Shown one piece after another: positions 45,583 to 55,782 of a DNA stretch of 64,000 nucleotides; the stretch's first letter is position 1; each line of letters opens with the position of its first letter. This stretch comes from an uncultured Pelagibacteraceae bacterium. GTDB taxonomy: Bacteria; Pseudomonadota; Alphaproteobacteria; Pelagibacterales; AG-422-B15. The DNA lies in contig CACNSH010000002.1 of assembly GCA_902622985.1 (NCBI GenBank), forward strand, positions 62,001 to 126,000, written 5' to 3'. The notes under the pieces are model-generated. The model was not told where the DNA came from. It saw nothing but the letters and a program-made list of their open reading frames with translations, and made no database searches. The translations under genes were made by a program, and so were the position numbers.

Positions 45583-47445
45583 ATGTCACAAAAAATACTC
45601 ATTGATGGCTCGAGTGAGACACAAACACAATTCGCTCTATTATCTGATAATGGACTGGAAGATTTTGAATTTGAATCTATTTCTAAAAAGAATCTAAAAG
45701 GAAATATTTATTTAGGCAAGGTATCAAGAATCGAAGCTTCATTGCAGGCTGCATTTGTTGATATTGGATCAGAAAAAAACGGTTTTTTAGCATTTGGTGA
45801 GATTCATCCAAATTATTTTCAAATACCCGTTGCTGATAGGGAGGCTTTAATACAAGCTGAAGCTGATATTGAAGAAAATCACAATAATGAAGAATATAAT
45901 GATAACCAAGAGGGTATAAATGATGACGAGCTTGGTCTCAACCAAGAAGCTCTGGTCAATGAAGAAGATGATACAATTTTAAATAAAGAGAATGATGAAA
46001 AAGAGAATAACCTAGTAAAAAAAACAATATTTAAGAAGAAAAATAGTTCAAGCTTAAGAAGAAAACTTTATCGTTCTTACAAAATTCAAGAGGTCATAAA
46101 GACTGGACAGCTAATTCTTGTACAGGTTGTTAAAGAAGAAAGAGGCAACAAAGGCGCCGCCTTAACATCATACATTTCCCTTGCAGGAAAATACTCAGTA
46201 TTAATGCCAAATTCTACAAAGACTAAGGGAATATCACGTAAGATTTCAACGTCTGATGATAGAAAAAAATTGAAGCATATTATTGAGGAATTAAAAGTAC
46301 CAAGTGAAATGGGTTTAATTATTAGAACCGCGGGACTAAATAAAACAAAAAATGAAATAAAAAAAGATTACTCCACTTTGAATAAACTATGGGCGCAAAT
46401 AGTTAATGAAACAAAAAAAGCAATTGCTCCTGCCTTAATACATGAGGAGGGAAATTTGCTTCGTAGGGTCGTTCGAGACATTTACTCAAAAGAAATGAAG
46501 GAAATCTTAGTTCAAGGAAAAGATGCCTATCAAGAAACCAAAAAGTATATGAGTCAAGTTCTACCAGGGTGTTCAAAGTTTGTTAAACTTTATAAAAATA
46601 AGGAACCATTGTTCACCAAGCATAAGGTTGAAAAAGAAGTAATAAAAATGTTTGATGTGGAAGTAAAGCTCAAATCAGGTGGTTACCTTGTAATTAATCC
46701 AACTGAGGCATTAGTTGCAATTGATGTAAATTCTGGTGGTGCAACTAAGGAGAGAAATATCGAAAAGACTGCATTAAAAACAAATTTAGAAGCAGCTGAT
46801 GAAATTGCTAAGCAAATTAAAATTCGAGATCTATCAGGGTTAATTGTTATTGATTTTATTGATATGTATGAAATACGAAATAATCGTCAAGTTGAAAGAA
46901 AAATGAGAGAACTCATAAAGAAAGATAGAGCTAGGATACAAGTATCAAGAATTAGTCAATTTGGCCTATTAGAGATGTCCAGACAAAGGTTAAGACAAAG
47001 TTTTATAGAGTGGAAAACAGAACTAAGCCATACATCAGTAGTACAAAAAATAATTTACCAAATTAGTGAGGAGGTTAGTAATAATAACAGAAAAAAAAAT
47101 ATAAATTTAAAGATAAATTCATTTTTAAAATTTTACATATTAAGTAATTTTCAAAAAGAAATAAATTATATTGAAACATCAAGAAATATAAAAATTAATT
47201 TTGATGAAGATAATTCTTTAAATAATTCAGAAATAATATTTGTTAATACTGATAATAAAAAAAATGATAAAATTAAAAATACCAAAAGAAAAACTATTCA
47301 AAAAAATATAAAAAAAACAACAAAAAAGAGGCAGATAAAAGAAGAAGAAGTTAAAGAGAAAACTAAAGTAAAAGCAAAAAGTAAAAATCAAAAAACAACA
47401 CTTAAAGAAATCAAAAACAAGAAGACAGGATGGTGGCAGAAATAA
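45583..47445 (+). CDS. rne: Ribonuclease E/G family endoribonuclease, short form without CPxC zinc-link
   Basis: 620 residues. The S1 RNA-binding domain (about 37-205) is interrupted by an acidic low-complexity insert (about 90-165). Catalytic acidic regions LVAIDVNSGGATKERNIEKT and LSGLIVIDFIDM are intact, as is RISQFGLLEMSRQRLRQS. After this, where E. coli and most alphaproteobacterial enzymes have a CPxC zinc-link, the sequence runs IEWKTELSHTSVVQKI with no cysteine. The C-terminal scaffold is only about 90 lysine-rich residues ending TGWWQK, a tail typical of alphaproteobacterial RNase E. A central mRNA-decay and rRNA-processing enzyme. Confidence 0.93.
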   Translation: MSQKILIDGSSETQTQFALLSDNGLEDFEFESISKKNLKGNIYLGKVSRIEASLQAAFVDIGSEKNGFLAFGEIHPNYFQIPVADREALIQAEADIEENHNNEEYNDNQEGINDDELGLNQEALVNEEDDTILNKENDEKENNLVKKTIFKKKNSSSLRRKLYRSYKIQEVIKTGQLILVQVVKEERGNKGAALTSYISLAGKYSVLMPNSTKTKGISRKISTSDDRKKLKHIIEELKVPSEMGLIIRTAGLNKTKNEIKKDYSTLNKLWAQIVNETKKAIAPALIHEEGNLLRRVVRDIYSKEMKEILVQGKDAYQETKKYMSQVLPGCSKFVKLYKNKEPLFTKHKVEKEVIKMFDVEVKLKSGGYLVINPTEALVAIDVNSGGATKERNIEKTALKTNLEAADEIAKQIKIRDLSGLIVIDFIDMYEIRNNRQVERKMRELIKKDRARIQVSRISQFGLLEMSRQRLRQSFIEWKTELSHTSVVQKIIYQISEEVSNNNRKKNINLKINSFLKFYILSNFQKEINYIETSRNIKINFDEDNSLNNSEIIFVNTDNKKNDKIKNTKRKTIQKNIKKTTKKRQIKEEEVKEKTKVKAKSKNQKTTLKEIKNKKTGWWQK

Positions 47446-48779
47446 TGAAATGTTGCATTTTTCTTAGAAATTTGCTCATTTTATTTTATTTTTTATTTTC
47501 ACAAGCACATGCATTTGAAATAATTAGAGATACCGAATTAGAGCAATTCACAGATGATGTGTTATCAATTTTACTTAAAGCAAATGATCTGGAAGTTGAA
47601 GAGCTCAATATATACTTTGTCAATAGTAATCAAATAAATGCATTTGTAACTGGTGGTAAAAATATATTTATAAATACAGAAACAATCATTAAAGCTGATG
47701 ACTACAGAGAATATGCTTCTGTTCTTGCACATGAATTAGCCCATATAATTGGTGGACATATTTTTAATACATCGATTGAAATTTCAAATCTATCAGACAA
47801 GGCAATGCCAATATATTTACTTGGTATTATTGGACTAATCACAGGGGCTGCTGATACTGGTTTGATGGGAGTAATGGTTGGACAAGCTAGTGTAAATGAT
47901 GGATTTACATTTTATTCCAGAACACAAGAAGCTTCAGCTGACCAAGCTGCAATAAATATTTTATGTAAGAATGGCATTAGTGGAAAGTTTCTAATTAATT
48001 TTTTAAATAAGATTGAACGTTTTGAAACAGCTAATATGTTAGATGCTAAAAGTTATAGATCGACCCATCCATTGATACAAAATAGGATTGTATGGATCAA
48101 ATCATCACTTGCGAACTTTGAAAATTGCAATTTTGAAGTTGACAACGAAATGCAAACAAGATTCGAATTATTGAAAGCAAAACTTCACGGTTTCACACAT
48201 CCACATACAGAAACAGAGGCTGTTTACAAAACATCTACTGATGAAGATTTGTACGCTACAGCTGTATCAAATTACTTTAAGGGAAATCATGCGAAATCAA
48301 TTGAAAATTTAGAAGATTTAATTGAGAAAAATCCTTTAAACCCATTTTACAAAGAACTTGTTGGTGAGATATATTTTGTTAATAGCGACTACAGCAAAGC
48401 AGTCAGTTACCAATTATCAGCAATTGAAGAAATAGAAAAAGCAAATGATTTATACTTCATGATTATGGGAAACTATTTGTTATACTTAGAAAATACAGAA
48501 GAAACGAGAGAAGCGATCAGCTATTTAAAAAAATCTATCAGTTTAAACTCTAAAAATGCATATGCCTGGTATTTATTATCGAGAGCTTATGCTCAAATAA
48601 ATTTGATACCATTAGCTAATTACGCTACTGCTGAGCGGTATTTTTTAACTGGTGAACGAGAATTATCATATGAATTTGCAGCAAAAGCATTAAAACATAT
48701 TGAAGAAAATTCTCCAGAGTGGTATCGATCTAAAGATTTGATTGAAATTTTAAAAAAGGAAGTTTCTAATAATAGGTAA
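47445..48779 (+). CDS. Exported M48-family zinc metalloprotease with TPR-like tail (BepA-like)
   Basis: 444 residues from the ATG at 47445, which forms a TAATG junction with rne; an ATG 15 bp upstream is the alternative. Signal peptide about 1-24. The zinc site is HELAHIIGGH, with the third ligand in QEASADQAAINIL. From about residue 240 two or three TPR-like helical repeats occur (NYFKGNHAKSIENLEDLIEK, YFVNSDYSKAVSYQLSAIEE). Such proteins do outer-membrane protein quality control in the periplasm. Confidence 0.9.
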   Translation: MKCCIFLRNLLILFYFLFSQAHAFEIIRDTELEQFTDDVLSILLKANDLEVEELNIYFVNSNQINAFVTGGKNIFINTETIIKADDYREYASVLAHELAHIIGGHIFNTSIEISNLSDKAMPIYLLGIIGLITGAADTGLMGVMVGQASVNDGFTFYSRTQEASADQAAINILCKNGISGKFLINFLNKIERFETANMLDAKSYRSTHPLIQNRIVWIKSSLANFENCNFEVDNEMQTRFELLKAKLHGFTHPHTETEAVYKTSTDEDLYATAVSNYFKGNHAKSIENLEDLIEKNPLNPFYKELVGEIYFVNSDYSKAVSYQLSAIEEIEKANDLYFMIMGNYLLYLENTEETREAISYLKKSISLNSKNAYAWYLLSRAYAQINLIPLANYATAERYFLTGERELSYEFAAKALKHIEENSPEWYRSKDLIEILKKEVSNNR

Positions 48780-48798
48780 TTAGAAAATAGAATATTTA

Positions 48799-49242
48799 AT
48801 GAGTAAAAAAAAAGTGCAATTTATTGATGGGCCAAATTTAAATTTATTGGGTCAGAGAGAACCTGATATATACGGAGCAATGACTTTGAAGGAAATTCAT
48901 AAAAGTGTACAAGACTACATTCAAGCAAATAATTACAATATTGATGTTAGCTTTTTTCAGTCTAATAATGAAGGAGATATTGTTGACTGTATTCAAAACA
49001 CTGAGAGTTCTTGTTCAGGTCTAATTATAAATGGTGGAGGGTTGTCACATACATCTGTAACTATTCTAGATGCGCTTCTTGCTATCAAAATTCCAAAAAT
49101 TGAAATTCATTTAACAAATCTTTTTAAAAGAGAAGACTTTAGACACCACTCATTCATAAGCAGAGGTGTAAATGGTGTTATTTGTGGATTTGGTCAGAAT
49201 AGTTACCTACTCGCAGTTGAAGGAATGGTTAAATTAATATAA
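48799..49242 (+). CDS. aroQ: Type II 3-dehydroquinate dehydratase
   Basis: 147 residues. Marks: FIDGPNLNLLGQREPDIYG (with the catalytic tyrosine, about 25), FFQSNNEGDIVDCIQ, NGGGLSHTSVTILDAL, IEIHLTNLFKREDFRHHSFI and ICGFGQNSYLLA. The usual NPxAxTHTS has become NGGGLSHTS. It dehydrates 3-dehydroquinate in the shikimate pathway. Lies 19 bp after the M48 gene and before accB, as in many alphaproteobacteria. Confidence 0.95.
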   Translation: MSKKKVQFIDGPNLNLLGQREPDIYGAMTLKEIHKSVQDYIQANNYNIDVSFFQSNNEGDIVDCIQNTESSCSGLIINGGGLSHTSVTILDALLAIKIPKIEIHLTNLFKREDFRHHSFISRGVNGVICGFGQNSYLLAVEGMVKLI

Positions 49243-49255
49243 AAGAGATATTTAA

Positions 49256-49705
49256 ATGGGTGATAAAACAAAAAAAATAATTGACAATAAACCTATCAAA
49301 GATCTTGCAAAAATTCTTGATGAGTTAAATTTGACTGAGGTTTCATATTCAGATGGAAACTTTTCTATTACCGTTGCTAGAGGTGCACGACCTCAAATTA
49401 TTGATAACGTGCCGAAAGTTAATAAAGTCAATGACATTCAAGTTGAAGAAAATGATGATTATAAAAATGATCCTAGGGTAATAAAATCACCAATGGTAGG
49501 AACTGTGTATCTACAGCCTGAACCTGGTGCTAACAAATTTGTTAATCTTGGAGATCAAATTAAGTCGGGTCAGACACTCCTTATAATAGAGGCAATGAAA
49601 ACAATGAACCCCATAGAGTCGACATTGCAAGGAAAAGTAATCAAAGTCCTAGTTGAAAACGAACAGGCGGTTGAATTTGGCCAGCCTTTAATGCTTATAG
49701 GTTGA
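49256..49705 (+). CDS. accB: Biotin carboxyl carrier protein of acetyl-CoA carboxylase
   Basis: 149 residues. The N-terminal part DLAKILDELNLTEVSYSDGN and the C-terminal biotinyl domain with biotin lysine in LLIIEAMKTMNPIES. It carries carboxybiotin between AccC and the transferase for the first step of fatty acid synthesis. The accC ATG directly follows its stop. Confidence 0.97.
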   Translation: MGDKTKKIIDNKPIKDLAKILDELNLTEVSYSDGNFSITVARGARPQIIDNVPKVNKVNDIQVEENDDYKNDPRVIKSPMVGTVYLQPEPGANKFVNLGDQIKSGQTLLIIEAMKTMNPIESTLQGKVIKVLVENEQAVEFGQPLMLIG

Positions 49706-51046
49706 ATGTTTGATAAGGTGCTTATCGCTAACCGTGGTGAAATAGCGGTTAGAATAAACAGGGCATGCCAAGAACTTGGTATATCAACAGTCGCAGTACA
49801 CAGTGAGGCAGACTCTGAATCTATGCATGTTAGAATAGCTGATGAAAGTGTTTGCATCGGTCCAAATCCAGTCAACAAAAGCTACTTAAATTCTCATGCT
49901 ATTATATCTGCTTGTGAAATTACTGGTGCACAGGCTGTTCATCCTGGATATGGATTTTTGTCTGAAAATGCATCATTTGCAAAAATGCTGGAGGACCACA
50001 AATTAACTTTTATTGGACCTAAGTATTCTCATATCAAAATGATGGGAGATAAAATTGAGGCTAAGAAAATTATGAAAGAATTTGGTGTTCCTACTGTGCC
50101 AGGTTCAGACGGTGAAATTAAAAATAGTGATGAAGCAAAAACAATTGCTGATTCAATCGGTTACCCCGTTTTGTTGAAAGCAAGTGCTGGGGGTGGTGGA
50201 AGAGGAATGAAAGTCGTAAGTAATGAGCTAGAACTTAAAAATGCTTTACCAATTATTAAACAAGAGGCGCTTTCATTTTTTGGAAATGACGCAGTATACA
50301 TAGAGAAATTCATCGATTCCCCAAGACATATTGAGGTGCAAGTGATTTGTGATTCGCATGGTAATTTTCTTCATTTACACGAAAGAGATTGTTCAGTGCA
50401 GAGAAGAAATCAAAAAGTAGTAGAAGAAGCTCTTGCGCCTGAAATCGATGATAATCATAAACAAAAACTCTTTGATGTTTGCGTGAACGCAATGGAAAAA
50501 ATGGGATACTTAGGTCTTGGTACACTTGAATTTCTTTTCGATGGAAAGGATTTTTATTTTATGGAGATGAATACCAGACTTCAGGTAGAACATCCTATAA
50601 CTGAAATGTTAACAAGAGTGGATTTGGTAAGGGAACAAATTTGTGTAGCGCACGGAGACAAAATTTTTACAAACCAGGAAAATATCAAACCACTTGGTCA
50701 TTCTATTGAATGCAGAATAAATGCAGAAAATTCAAAGGATTTTAAACCTTCTGCCGGAAGGATTGAGATGTACCATCCTCCAGCAGGCAACGGGATTAGA
50801 CTAGATACCTTCATCTATTCTGGTTATAAAGTTCCACACTATTATGACAATTTACTAGCAAAATTAATTGTTACAGGAAGAACCAGAAATCACGCAATAA
50901 AAAGAGCTTTAAGATCATTAAATGAAATAGTAATTGATGGAATTGAAACCAATATAGACCTTCACAAAAAAATACTTTCCTCACCTGAATTTAAGAAAGG
51001 TGGAGTTGCGATAAATTGGTTAGAAAAAAATATGCAGAACCTATAA
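49706..51046 (+). CDS. accC: Biotin carboxylase of acetyl-CoA carboxylase
   Basis: 446 residues, full length. Marks: FDKVLIANRGEIAVRINRAC, HPGYGFLSENASFA, the glycine-rich ATP-loop KASAGGGGRGMKVV, RDCSVQRRNQKVVEEALAP and MEMNTRLQVEHPITE. Carboxylates biotin on AccB using ATP and bicarbonate. Its 3' end overlaps the convergent DUF2155 gene by 6 bp. Confidence 0.98.
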   Translation: MFDKVLIANRGEIAVRINRACQELGISTVAVHSEADSESMHVRIADESVCIGPNPVNKSYLNSHAIISACEITGAQAVHPGYGFLSENASFAKMLEDHKLTFIGPKYSHIKMMGDKIEAKKIMKEFGVPTVPGSDGEIKNSDEAKTIADSIGYPVLLKASAGGGGRGMKVVSNELELKNALPIIKQEALSFFGNDAVYIEKFIDSPRHIEVQVICDSHGNFLHLHERDCSVQRRNQKVVEEALAPEIDDNHKQKLFDVCVNAMEKMGYLGLGTLEFLFDGKDFYFMEMNTRLQVEHPITEMLTRVDLVREQICVAHGDKIFTNQENIKPLGHSIECRINAENSKDFKPSAGRIEMYHPPAGNGIRLDTFIYSGYKVPHYYDNLLAKLIVTGRTRNHAIKRALRSLNEIVIDGIETNIDLHKKILSSPEFKKGGVAINWLEKNMQNL

Positions 51047-51553
51047 TTTATAGCAATTTTCTACCCAAATATCATAAATAGGATGCTCCATCGATGAAAC
51101 TGAAGGAAGAGACTTTAACATCCAACCATTAAATATTTTTTCCATTGATGTTTGATTATATACATTTAAATACACAGCTGTTTCCTTCTTTTCAAATGGC
51201 TTGCTATTATGACAATCTATTGCATAAATTTTTAATTCATCAAGCAAGTAGTTTTCTTTCAATCTAATATCTATTGTTTTGACTTCTGTAGTAATTTTAT
51301 TTAACAGGCTAATGGTTGCAAAAGGAACTTGAATATCTTTTTTTTCATTTTTATTTAAATTATCTACATTTGATTTGCCAATATCGTCCAATTCTAAAAT
51401 TTCTTGATCATAAGAAGGTTCTAATTCATTCAGATTTATTAAGGGCGCAGTATCAATATTTTGCGCATAGATTGTAGAACTAATAATAGTTGATATTATA
51501 AATGAAAAGCTAACTATTATTTTAATTTTTAGGACTCCATTTTTTATAGTCAT
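51041..51553 (-). CDS. Exported DUF2155 protein
   Basis: 170 residues from the ATG at 51553, which begins MTIKNGVLKIKI and continues as a signal peptide (about 1-31). An ATG at 51604 would place 17 more residues over the NDUFA12-like gene. The C-terminal part (VPFATISLLNKITTEVKTID, AVYLNVYNQTSMEKIFNGWM, SSMEHPIYDIWVENC) is the DUF2155 core, found in alphaproteobacteria next to the NDUFA12 homologue. Overlaps that gene by 32 bp. Function unknown. Confidence 0.85.
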   Translation of the reverse strand: MTIKNGVLKIKIIVSFSFIISTIISSTIYAQNIDTAPLINLNELEPSYDQEILELDDIGKSNVDNLNKNEKKDIQVPFATISLLNKITTEVKTIDIRLKENYLLDELKIYAIDCHNSKPFEKKETAVYLNVYNQTSMEKIFNGWMLKSLPSVSSMEHPIYDIWVENCYKL

Positions 51554-51887
51554 CTCTTTTGCTATTTTGTTCAATTTTTCTGTTTGCCTTAGGATCAAAT
51601 GCATCAGGAGTACCTGTTAAATTAGGTGTGTGCTCTTTTTGCCAATTATATTTTTCATTTTCTATTGGCTCAGTTAAAGATGTATATCTAAGCCAATTGT
51701 TCCATTCTGGACTAACAAGAGTTGACTCTATGATTCCGTTGTAAATAACCCATCTTTTAGTGTCGTCTTTGTTCCTATAATACTTATTACCCTTATCGTC
51801 TAAGCCGACGAGCGTTCCATTGAAATAGGACCAGATCTTTGTACCAAGTGTTTGACCATTCCACCAAGTAAATATCTGCTTAAACAT
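51522..51887 (-). CDS. NADH:ubiquinone oxidoreductase accessory subunit, NDUFA12 (17.2 kDa) homologue
   Basis: 121 residues. Marks: MFKQIFTWWNGQTLGTKIWS, VGLDDKGNKYYRN, KDDTKRWVIYNGIIESTLVS and WNNWLRYTSLTEP, followed by a basic tail. It is the alphaproteobacterial counterpart of the mitochondrial complex I accessory subunit. Its usual partner DUF2155 overlaps it. Strong lineage marker. Confidence 0.93.
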   Translation of the reverse strand: MFKQIFTWWNGQTLGTKIWSYFNGTLVGLDDKGNKYYRNKDDTKRWVIYNGIIESTLVSPEWNNWLRYTSLTEPIENEKYNWQKEHTPNLTGTPDAFDPKANRKIEQNSKRDDYKKWSPKN

Positions 51888-51987
51888 AGTTTTATATTTG
51901 ATTACCTATTTAAATTAACAGTTTTTTCAACAATTAGTGAATTATCTTGGGTTGATAAAGTATTGAAATTATTAAATTTTTTTGATT

Positions 51988-52016
51988 TTGATAACATTTT
52001 ATATACCTTATATAGT
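51988..52016 (+). promoter_or_regulatory. Putative sigma70 promoter of nrdJ
   Basis: A -35 TTGATA (51988-51993), 17-bp spacer and -10 TATAGT (52011-52016). The -10 lies inside the first NrdR-like box. Transcription would begin near 52023, giving a 5' leader of about 170 nt before the ATG at 52197. Confidence 0.5.
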
Positions 52017-52018
52017 GG
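52003..52018. promoter_or_regulatory. NrdR-like box 1
   Basis: ataccttatatagtgg matches 12 of 16 positions of the palindromic NrdR box (ACACWATATATWGTGT, recalled consensus). It overlaps the -10 of the predicted nrdJ promoter, a typical repressor position. Confidence 0.5.
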
Positions 52019-52033
52019 TTTTAAATTTTTTTT

Positions 52034-52049
52034 ACACAATATGTTGACT
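52034..52049. promoter_or_regulatory. NrdR-like box 2
   Basis: acacaatatgttgact matches about 12-13 of 16 positions of the same consensus. It starts 31 bp after box 1, i.e. three helical turns, the spacing typical of paired NrdR sites. Confidence 0.5.
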
Positions 52050-52196
52050 TCATTTTTCAAATAATAAATTATCAATAATCTAGAAAGTTACTCATTTAGC
52101 ATTCTGGCACAATTTACGGTCGAGACCATTTAATTATTGATATTGGTTTATTATAAGCTCGTCTGTTGCAATGACTATATTTTAGAAGGGAAAATA

Positions 52197-55100
52197 ATGA
52201 AAATAAATAGAGAATTTACAACTGCTAATCAATCACCATACGAAAGCATAAACTTTAAAAAGGTTTCAAGTGAAATAGTCAATCCTGATGGATCTCTTGT
52301 ATTTAAATTAGAAAATTTTGAGGTTCCAGAACAATGGAGTCAAGTTGCTAGCGATATTCTCTCTCAGAAATATTTTAGAAAAGCTGGTGTTCCCTCAAAA
52401 CTAAAACGAACTGATGAAAAAAATATTCCGCCATGGCTTGCCCCAAGAATTGCTGATGATAGTGAAGGAGAAGTAAGTTATTCGTCTGAAACAAGCTCAC
52501 AGCAAGTTTTTGATAGACTTGCAGGTGCATGGACATATTGGGGATGGAAAGGTGGTTATTTTTCATCAGAAGACGATGCAAAAGCTTTTTTTGATGAAGT
52601 CCGCTATATGCTCGCTAATCAAATGGTTGCACCAAACAGTCCTCAATGGTTTAACACAGGATTAAACTGGGCCTATGGAATTGATGGTCCTTCTCAAGGT
52701 CATTTTTATGTAGACCATGAAACTGGAAAGCTAACTAGATCTTCAAGTTCTTACGAGAGACCTCAACCACACGCATGCTTCATTCAGAGTATAGATGATG
52801 ATTTAGTAAACGATGGTGGTATTATGGATTTATGGGTCCGTGAAGCGAGACTCTTTAAGTATGGATCAGGAACTGGAACAAACTTCTCAAATCTAAGAGG
52901 CTCTTCAGAAGGTTTGTCTGGCGGAGGAAAATCATCTGGACTGATGAGTTTTCTTAAAATTGGTGATAGAGCTGCGGGGGCAATTAAATCAGGTGGCACA
53001 ACTAGAAGAGCTGCAAAGATGGTTGTAGTAGATATAGATCATCCTGATATTGAGGAATTTATTAAATGGAAAGTTACAGAAGAACAAAAAGTTGCATCCA
53101 TTGTTACTGGATCAAAAATATGTTCAAAACATCTTAAAAGTATTATGAATGCCTGCCACAACTGTGAAGCTGATGGTGAAAGTTGTTTTGAACCTGCAAA
53201 AAACCCAGCTTTAAAAAGAGAAATTAATGCTGCAAGAAAAAATGAAGTTCCTGAAAATTATATTCAAAGGATTATACATTTTGCAAAGCAAGGATATAAA
53301 TCCATAGAATTTGAGACTTATAATACAGATTGGGATTCAGAGGCTTATGTGACGGTTTCTGGTCAGAATTCAAATAATTCAGTTCGAGTTACTGACGATT
53401 TTTTAAATGCTGTAATTGAAGACAAAGATTGGAATTTAATTAATAGAATTGACAATTCAGTGAGTAAAACAGTTAAGGCAAAAGACCTTTGGGATCAGGT
53501 TGGATATTCTGCTTGGGCCTGTGCTGATCCTGGTATTCAGTTCCATACGACAATTAATGATTGGCACACATGCCCAGAAAGCGGGGAAATTAGGGCTTCA
53601 AATCCTTGCTCGGAGTATATGTTCTTAGACAATACAGCCTGCAACTTAGCATCTCTAAATCTAATGACATTTATGGATGAGAACAAATGCTTAAACACTA
53701 ACTTGTTCAAACATGCTGTAAGAATATGGACATTAATACTGGAAATTTCAGTCATGATGGCTCAATTTCCGTCAAAAGAAATAGCGAAACGCTCTTATGA
53801 ATACAGAACACTTGGTCTTGGATATGCGAATTTAGGTGGCTACCTAATGTCTAAAGGTGTAGCCTACGATAGTGAAGAAGGAAGGGCAAATTGTGCCGCC
53901 ATAACAGCTTTAATGACTGGCATATCTTACGCAACTTCAGCTGAAGTTGCATCCGAACAAGGCCCCTTCCCCGGATATCAACAAAACTCTAAAAATATGC
54001 TTCGTGTTATGAGAAATCATAGAAGAGCCGCATATGGTAAGACTGATGAGTATGAAGGTTTACATATTAATCCTGTGCCATTTGTCGTTGAAGATTTAAG
54101 AGATACAAACTTAGGAATGGAAGCGCAAAGTGCATGGGATCAAGCTTATGAGAATGGTCAAAAGTTTGGTTTTAGAAATGCACAGACAACAGTAATTGCG
54201 CCAACTGGAACCATTGGTCTTGTAATGGACTGTGATACAACAGGTATCGAACCTGATTTTGCAATGGTCAAATTCAAGAAACTTGCTGGAGGTGGTTACT
54301 TCAAGATTATAAATAGAACGGTTCCAGAAGCATTAAGGCAACTTCAATACACAGAGGATGAAATTGAAGAAACAATTAATTATGCCGTTGGTCACGGTAC
54401 GCTTAAAAACGCGCCCGCTATAAATCACGAGACTCTAAAAGAAAAAGGCTTTGAAGAGGAACAAATCGAACTTCTTGAACAAAATTTAAAGAATGTTTTT
54501 GATATTCGATTTTCTTTCAATTCATATACTCTTGGGATGGAATTCTGTAAAGAGAAGCTGAATTTTTCAGAAGAACAGCTTACTGACATGAATTTTAATA
54601 TGCTAACTGCTTTAGGTTTTACAAATGATGAAATCGATGAAGCAAATACCTTTTGCTGCGGCACCATGACTTTAGAGGGATCACCGCATATCAAAGATGA
54701 CCATCTGGCTGTATTCGATTGCGCGAATCCGTGCGGTAGGATCGGTAAAAGATATTTATCTGTAGAAAGTCATATACGCATGATGGCGGCAGCTCAGCCT
54801 TTTATATCAGGAGCTATATCAAAAACGATTAACATGCCTGCAGAATCTGATGTGGAAGATTGTAATGAAGCTTATTTACTATCATGGAAACTCGGCACAA
54901 AAGCAAACGCTCTCTATCGTGATGGCTCAAAATTAAGTCAACCACTTGCATCAAAACTTGTTGATGAGGATGTTGAAGAAGAAATAGAACAACCGGATAA
55001 TCAAATTGATAGAACAATTGCTGTTGCTAAAGAGGCTATGAATTCTGTTGTATACGGTTCAAGAAATAAAGTTCCAGATAGAAGAAAAGGATACATTCAA

Positions 55101-55781
55101 AAAGCTATTGTAGGAGGTCATAAAGTTTATCTTCATACCGGAGAATATGAGGATGGTAGCTTGGGTGAAATCTTTATTGATATGCATAAAGAAGGAGCTT
55201 TCCTGAGGAGTCTGATGAATAATTTTGCAATCGCAATATCAATTGGTCTTCAATATGGAGTTCCACTAGAAGAGTACGTGGAAGCTTATACTTTTACTAG
55301 ATTTGACCCTGCCGGAGTAGTGCAAGGTAATAATAGGATTAAAAATGCAACATCTATTTTAGATTACGTGTTCAGAGAACTTGCTGTTTCTTACTTAGGC
55401 AGAAATGATTTGGCGCATGCTGATAATACAGATGTTGACTTCTCACTTGGAACTGGAGCTGAGGAGGGAACATTAAAAAACAATGAAATCCCTTGGAAGC
55501 TTGTTAAAAAAGTTTCAAGCCAAGGTTACTTACGAGGCCAGGACGGACTTTCGGTAGTTAGTTCAAACGGAAGCATGGAGACTGTGTCAGCTGAACAAGC
55601 GCCGATTAGTGCTGCGGTAAGCACAGGTTCTACATCCGATCAATCAATGAGTAGAGTTCAAGCTGCAAGAATGATGGGCTACGAAGGCGATGCTTGTCCT
55701 GAATGCGGTTCTTTTACTCTTGTTAGAAATGGTACTTGCTTAAAATGCGATACATGTGGTGCCACAACTGGCTGCTCATAA
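52197..55781 (+). CDS. nrdJ: Adenosylcobalamin-dependent (class II) ribonucleotide reductase
   Basis: 1194 residues from the ATG at 52197, which has AGAAGGGA 6 nt upstream; an ATG 60 bp earlier (52137) has no such site. Marks: [94 protein letters not shown] and a C-terminal zinc-ribbon-like tail [20 protein letters not shown]. It makes all deoxyribonucleotides using B12, without a radical subunit. The leader shows two NrdR-like boxes, no B12 riboswitch. The stop is 1 bp from convergent aspS. Confidence 0.97.
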   Translation: MKINREFTTANQSPYESINFKKVSSEIVNPDGSLVFKLENFEVPEQWSQVASDILSQKYFRKAGVPSKLKRTDEKNIPPWLAPRIADDSEGEVSYSSETSSQQVFDRLAGAWTYWGWKGGYFSSEDDAKAFFDEVRYMLANQMVAPNSPQWFNTGLNWAYGIDGPSQGHFYVDHETGKLTRSSSSYERPQPHACFIQSIDDDLVNDGGIMDLWVREARLFKYGSGTGTNFSNLRGSSEGLSGGGKSSGLMSFLKIGDRAAGAIKSGGTTRRAAKMVVVDIDHPDIEEFIKWKVTEEQKVASIVTGSKICSKHLKSIMNACHNCEADGESCFEPAKNPALKREINAARKNEVPENYIQRIIHFAKQGYKSIEFETYNTDWDSEAYVTVSGQNSNNSVRVTDDFLNAVIEDKDWNLINRIDNSVSKTVKAKDLWDQVGYSAWACADPGIQFHTTINDWHTCPESGEIRASNPCSEYMFLDNTACNLASLNLMTFMDENKCLNTNLFKHAVRIWTLILEISVMMAQFPSKEIAKRSYEYRTLGLGYANLGGYLMSKGVAYDSEEGRANCAAITALMTGISYATSAEVASEQGPFPGYQQNSKNMLRVMRNHRRAAYGKTDEYEGLHINPVPFVVEDLRDTNLGMEAQSAWDQAYENGQKFGFRNAQTTVIAPTGTIGLVMDCDTTGIEPDFAMVKFKKLAGGGYFKIINRTVPEALRQLQYTEDEIEETINYAVGHGTLKNAPAINHETLKEKGFEEEQIELLEQNLKNVFDIRFSFNSYTLGMEFCKEKLNFSEEQLTDMNFNMLTALGFTNDEIDEANTFCCGTMTLEGSPHIKDDHLAVFDCANPCGRIGKRYLSVESHIRMMAAAQPFISGAISKTINMPAESDVEDCNEAYLLSWKLGTKANALYRDGSKLSQPLASKLVDEDVEEEIEQPDNQIDRTIAVAKEAMNSVVYGSRNKVPDRRKGYIQKAIVGGHKVYLHTGEYEDGSLGEIFIDMHKEGAFLRSLMNNFAIAISIGLQYGVPLEEYVEAYTFTRFDPAGVVQGNNRIKNATSILDYVFRELAVSYLGRNDLAHADNTDVDFSLGTGAEEGTLKNNEIPWKLVKKVSSQGYLRGQDGLSVVSSNGSMETVSAEQAPISAAVSTGSTSDQSMSRVQAARMMGYEGDACPECGSFTLVRNGTCLKCDTCGATTGCS

Positions 55782-55782
55782 T

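Larger units (their letters stand above)
51888..52196. other. AT-rich intergenic region before nrdJ
   Basis: 309 bp. It contains the nrdJ promoter and two NrdR-like boxes (separate entries) and about 145 bp of leader. That leader has a short palindrome (ggtcgagacc) but no B12-box or other recognised riboswitch, and no open frame worth annotating. Confidence 0.6.

Noticed and set aside
45506-45697. 63-residue frame starting before rne
   Set aside because: Overlaps the conserved rne start in another frame and has no ribosome site or homology pattern.
51888-52196. B12 riboswitch upstream of nrdJ
   Set aside because: No GCCACTG-type B12 box or supporting fold is visible; NrdR-like boxes explain regulation better.
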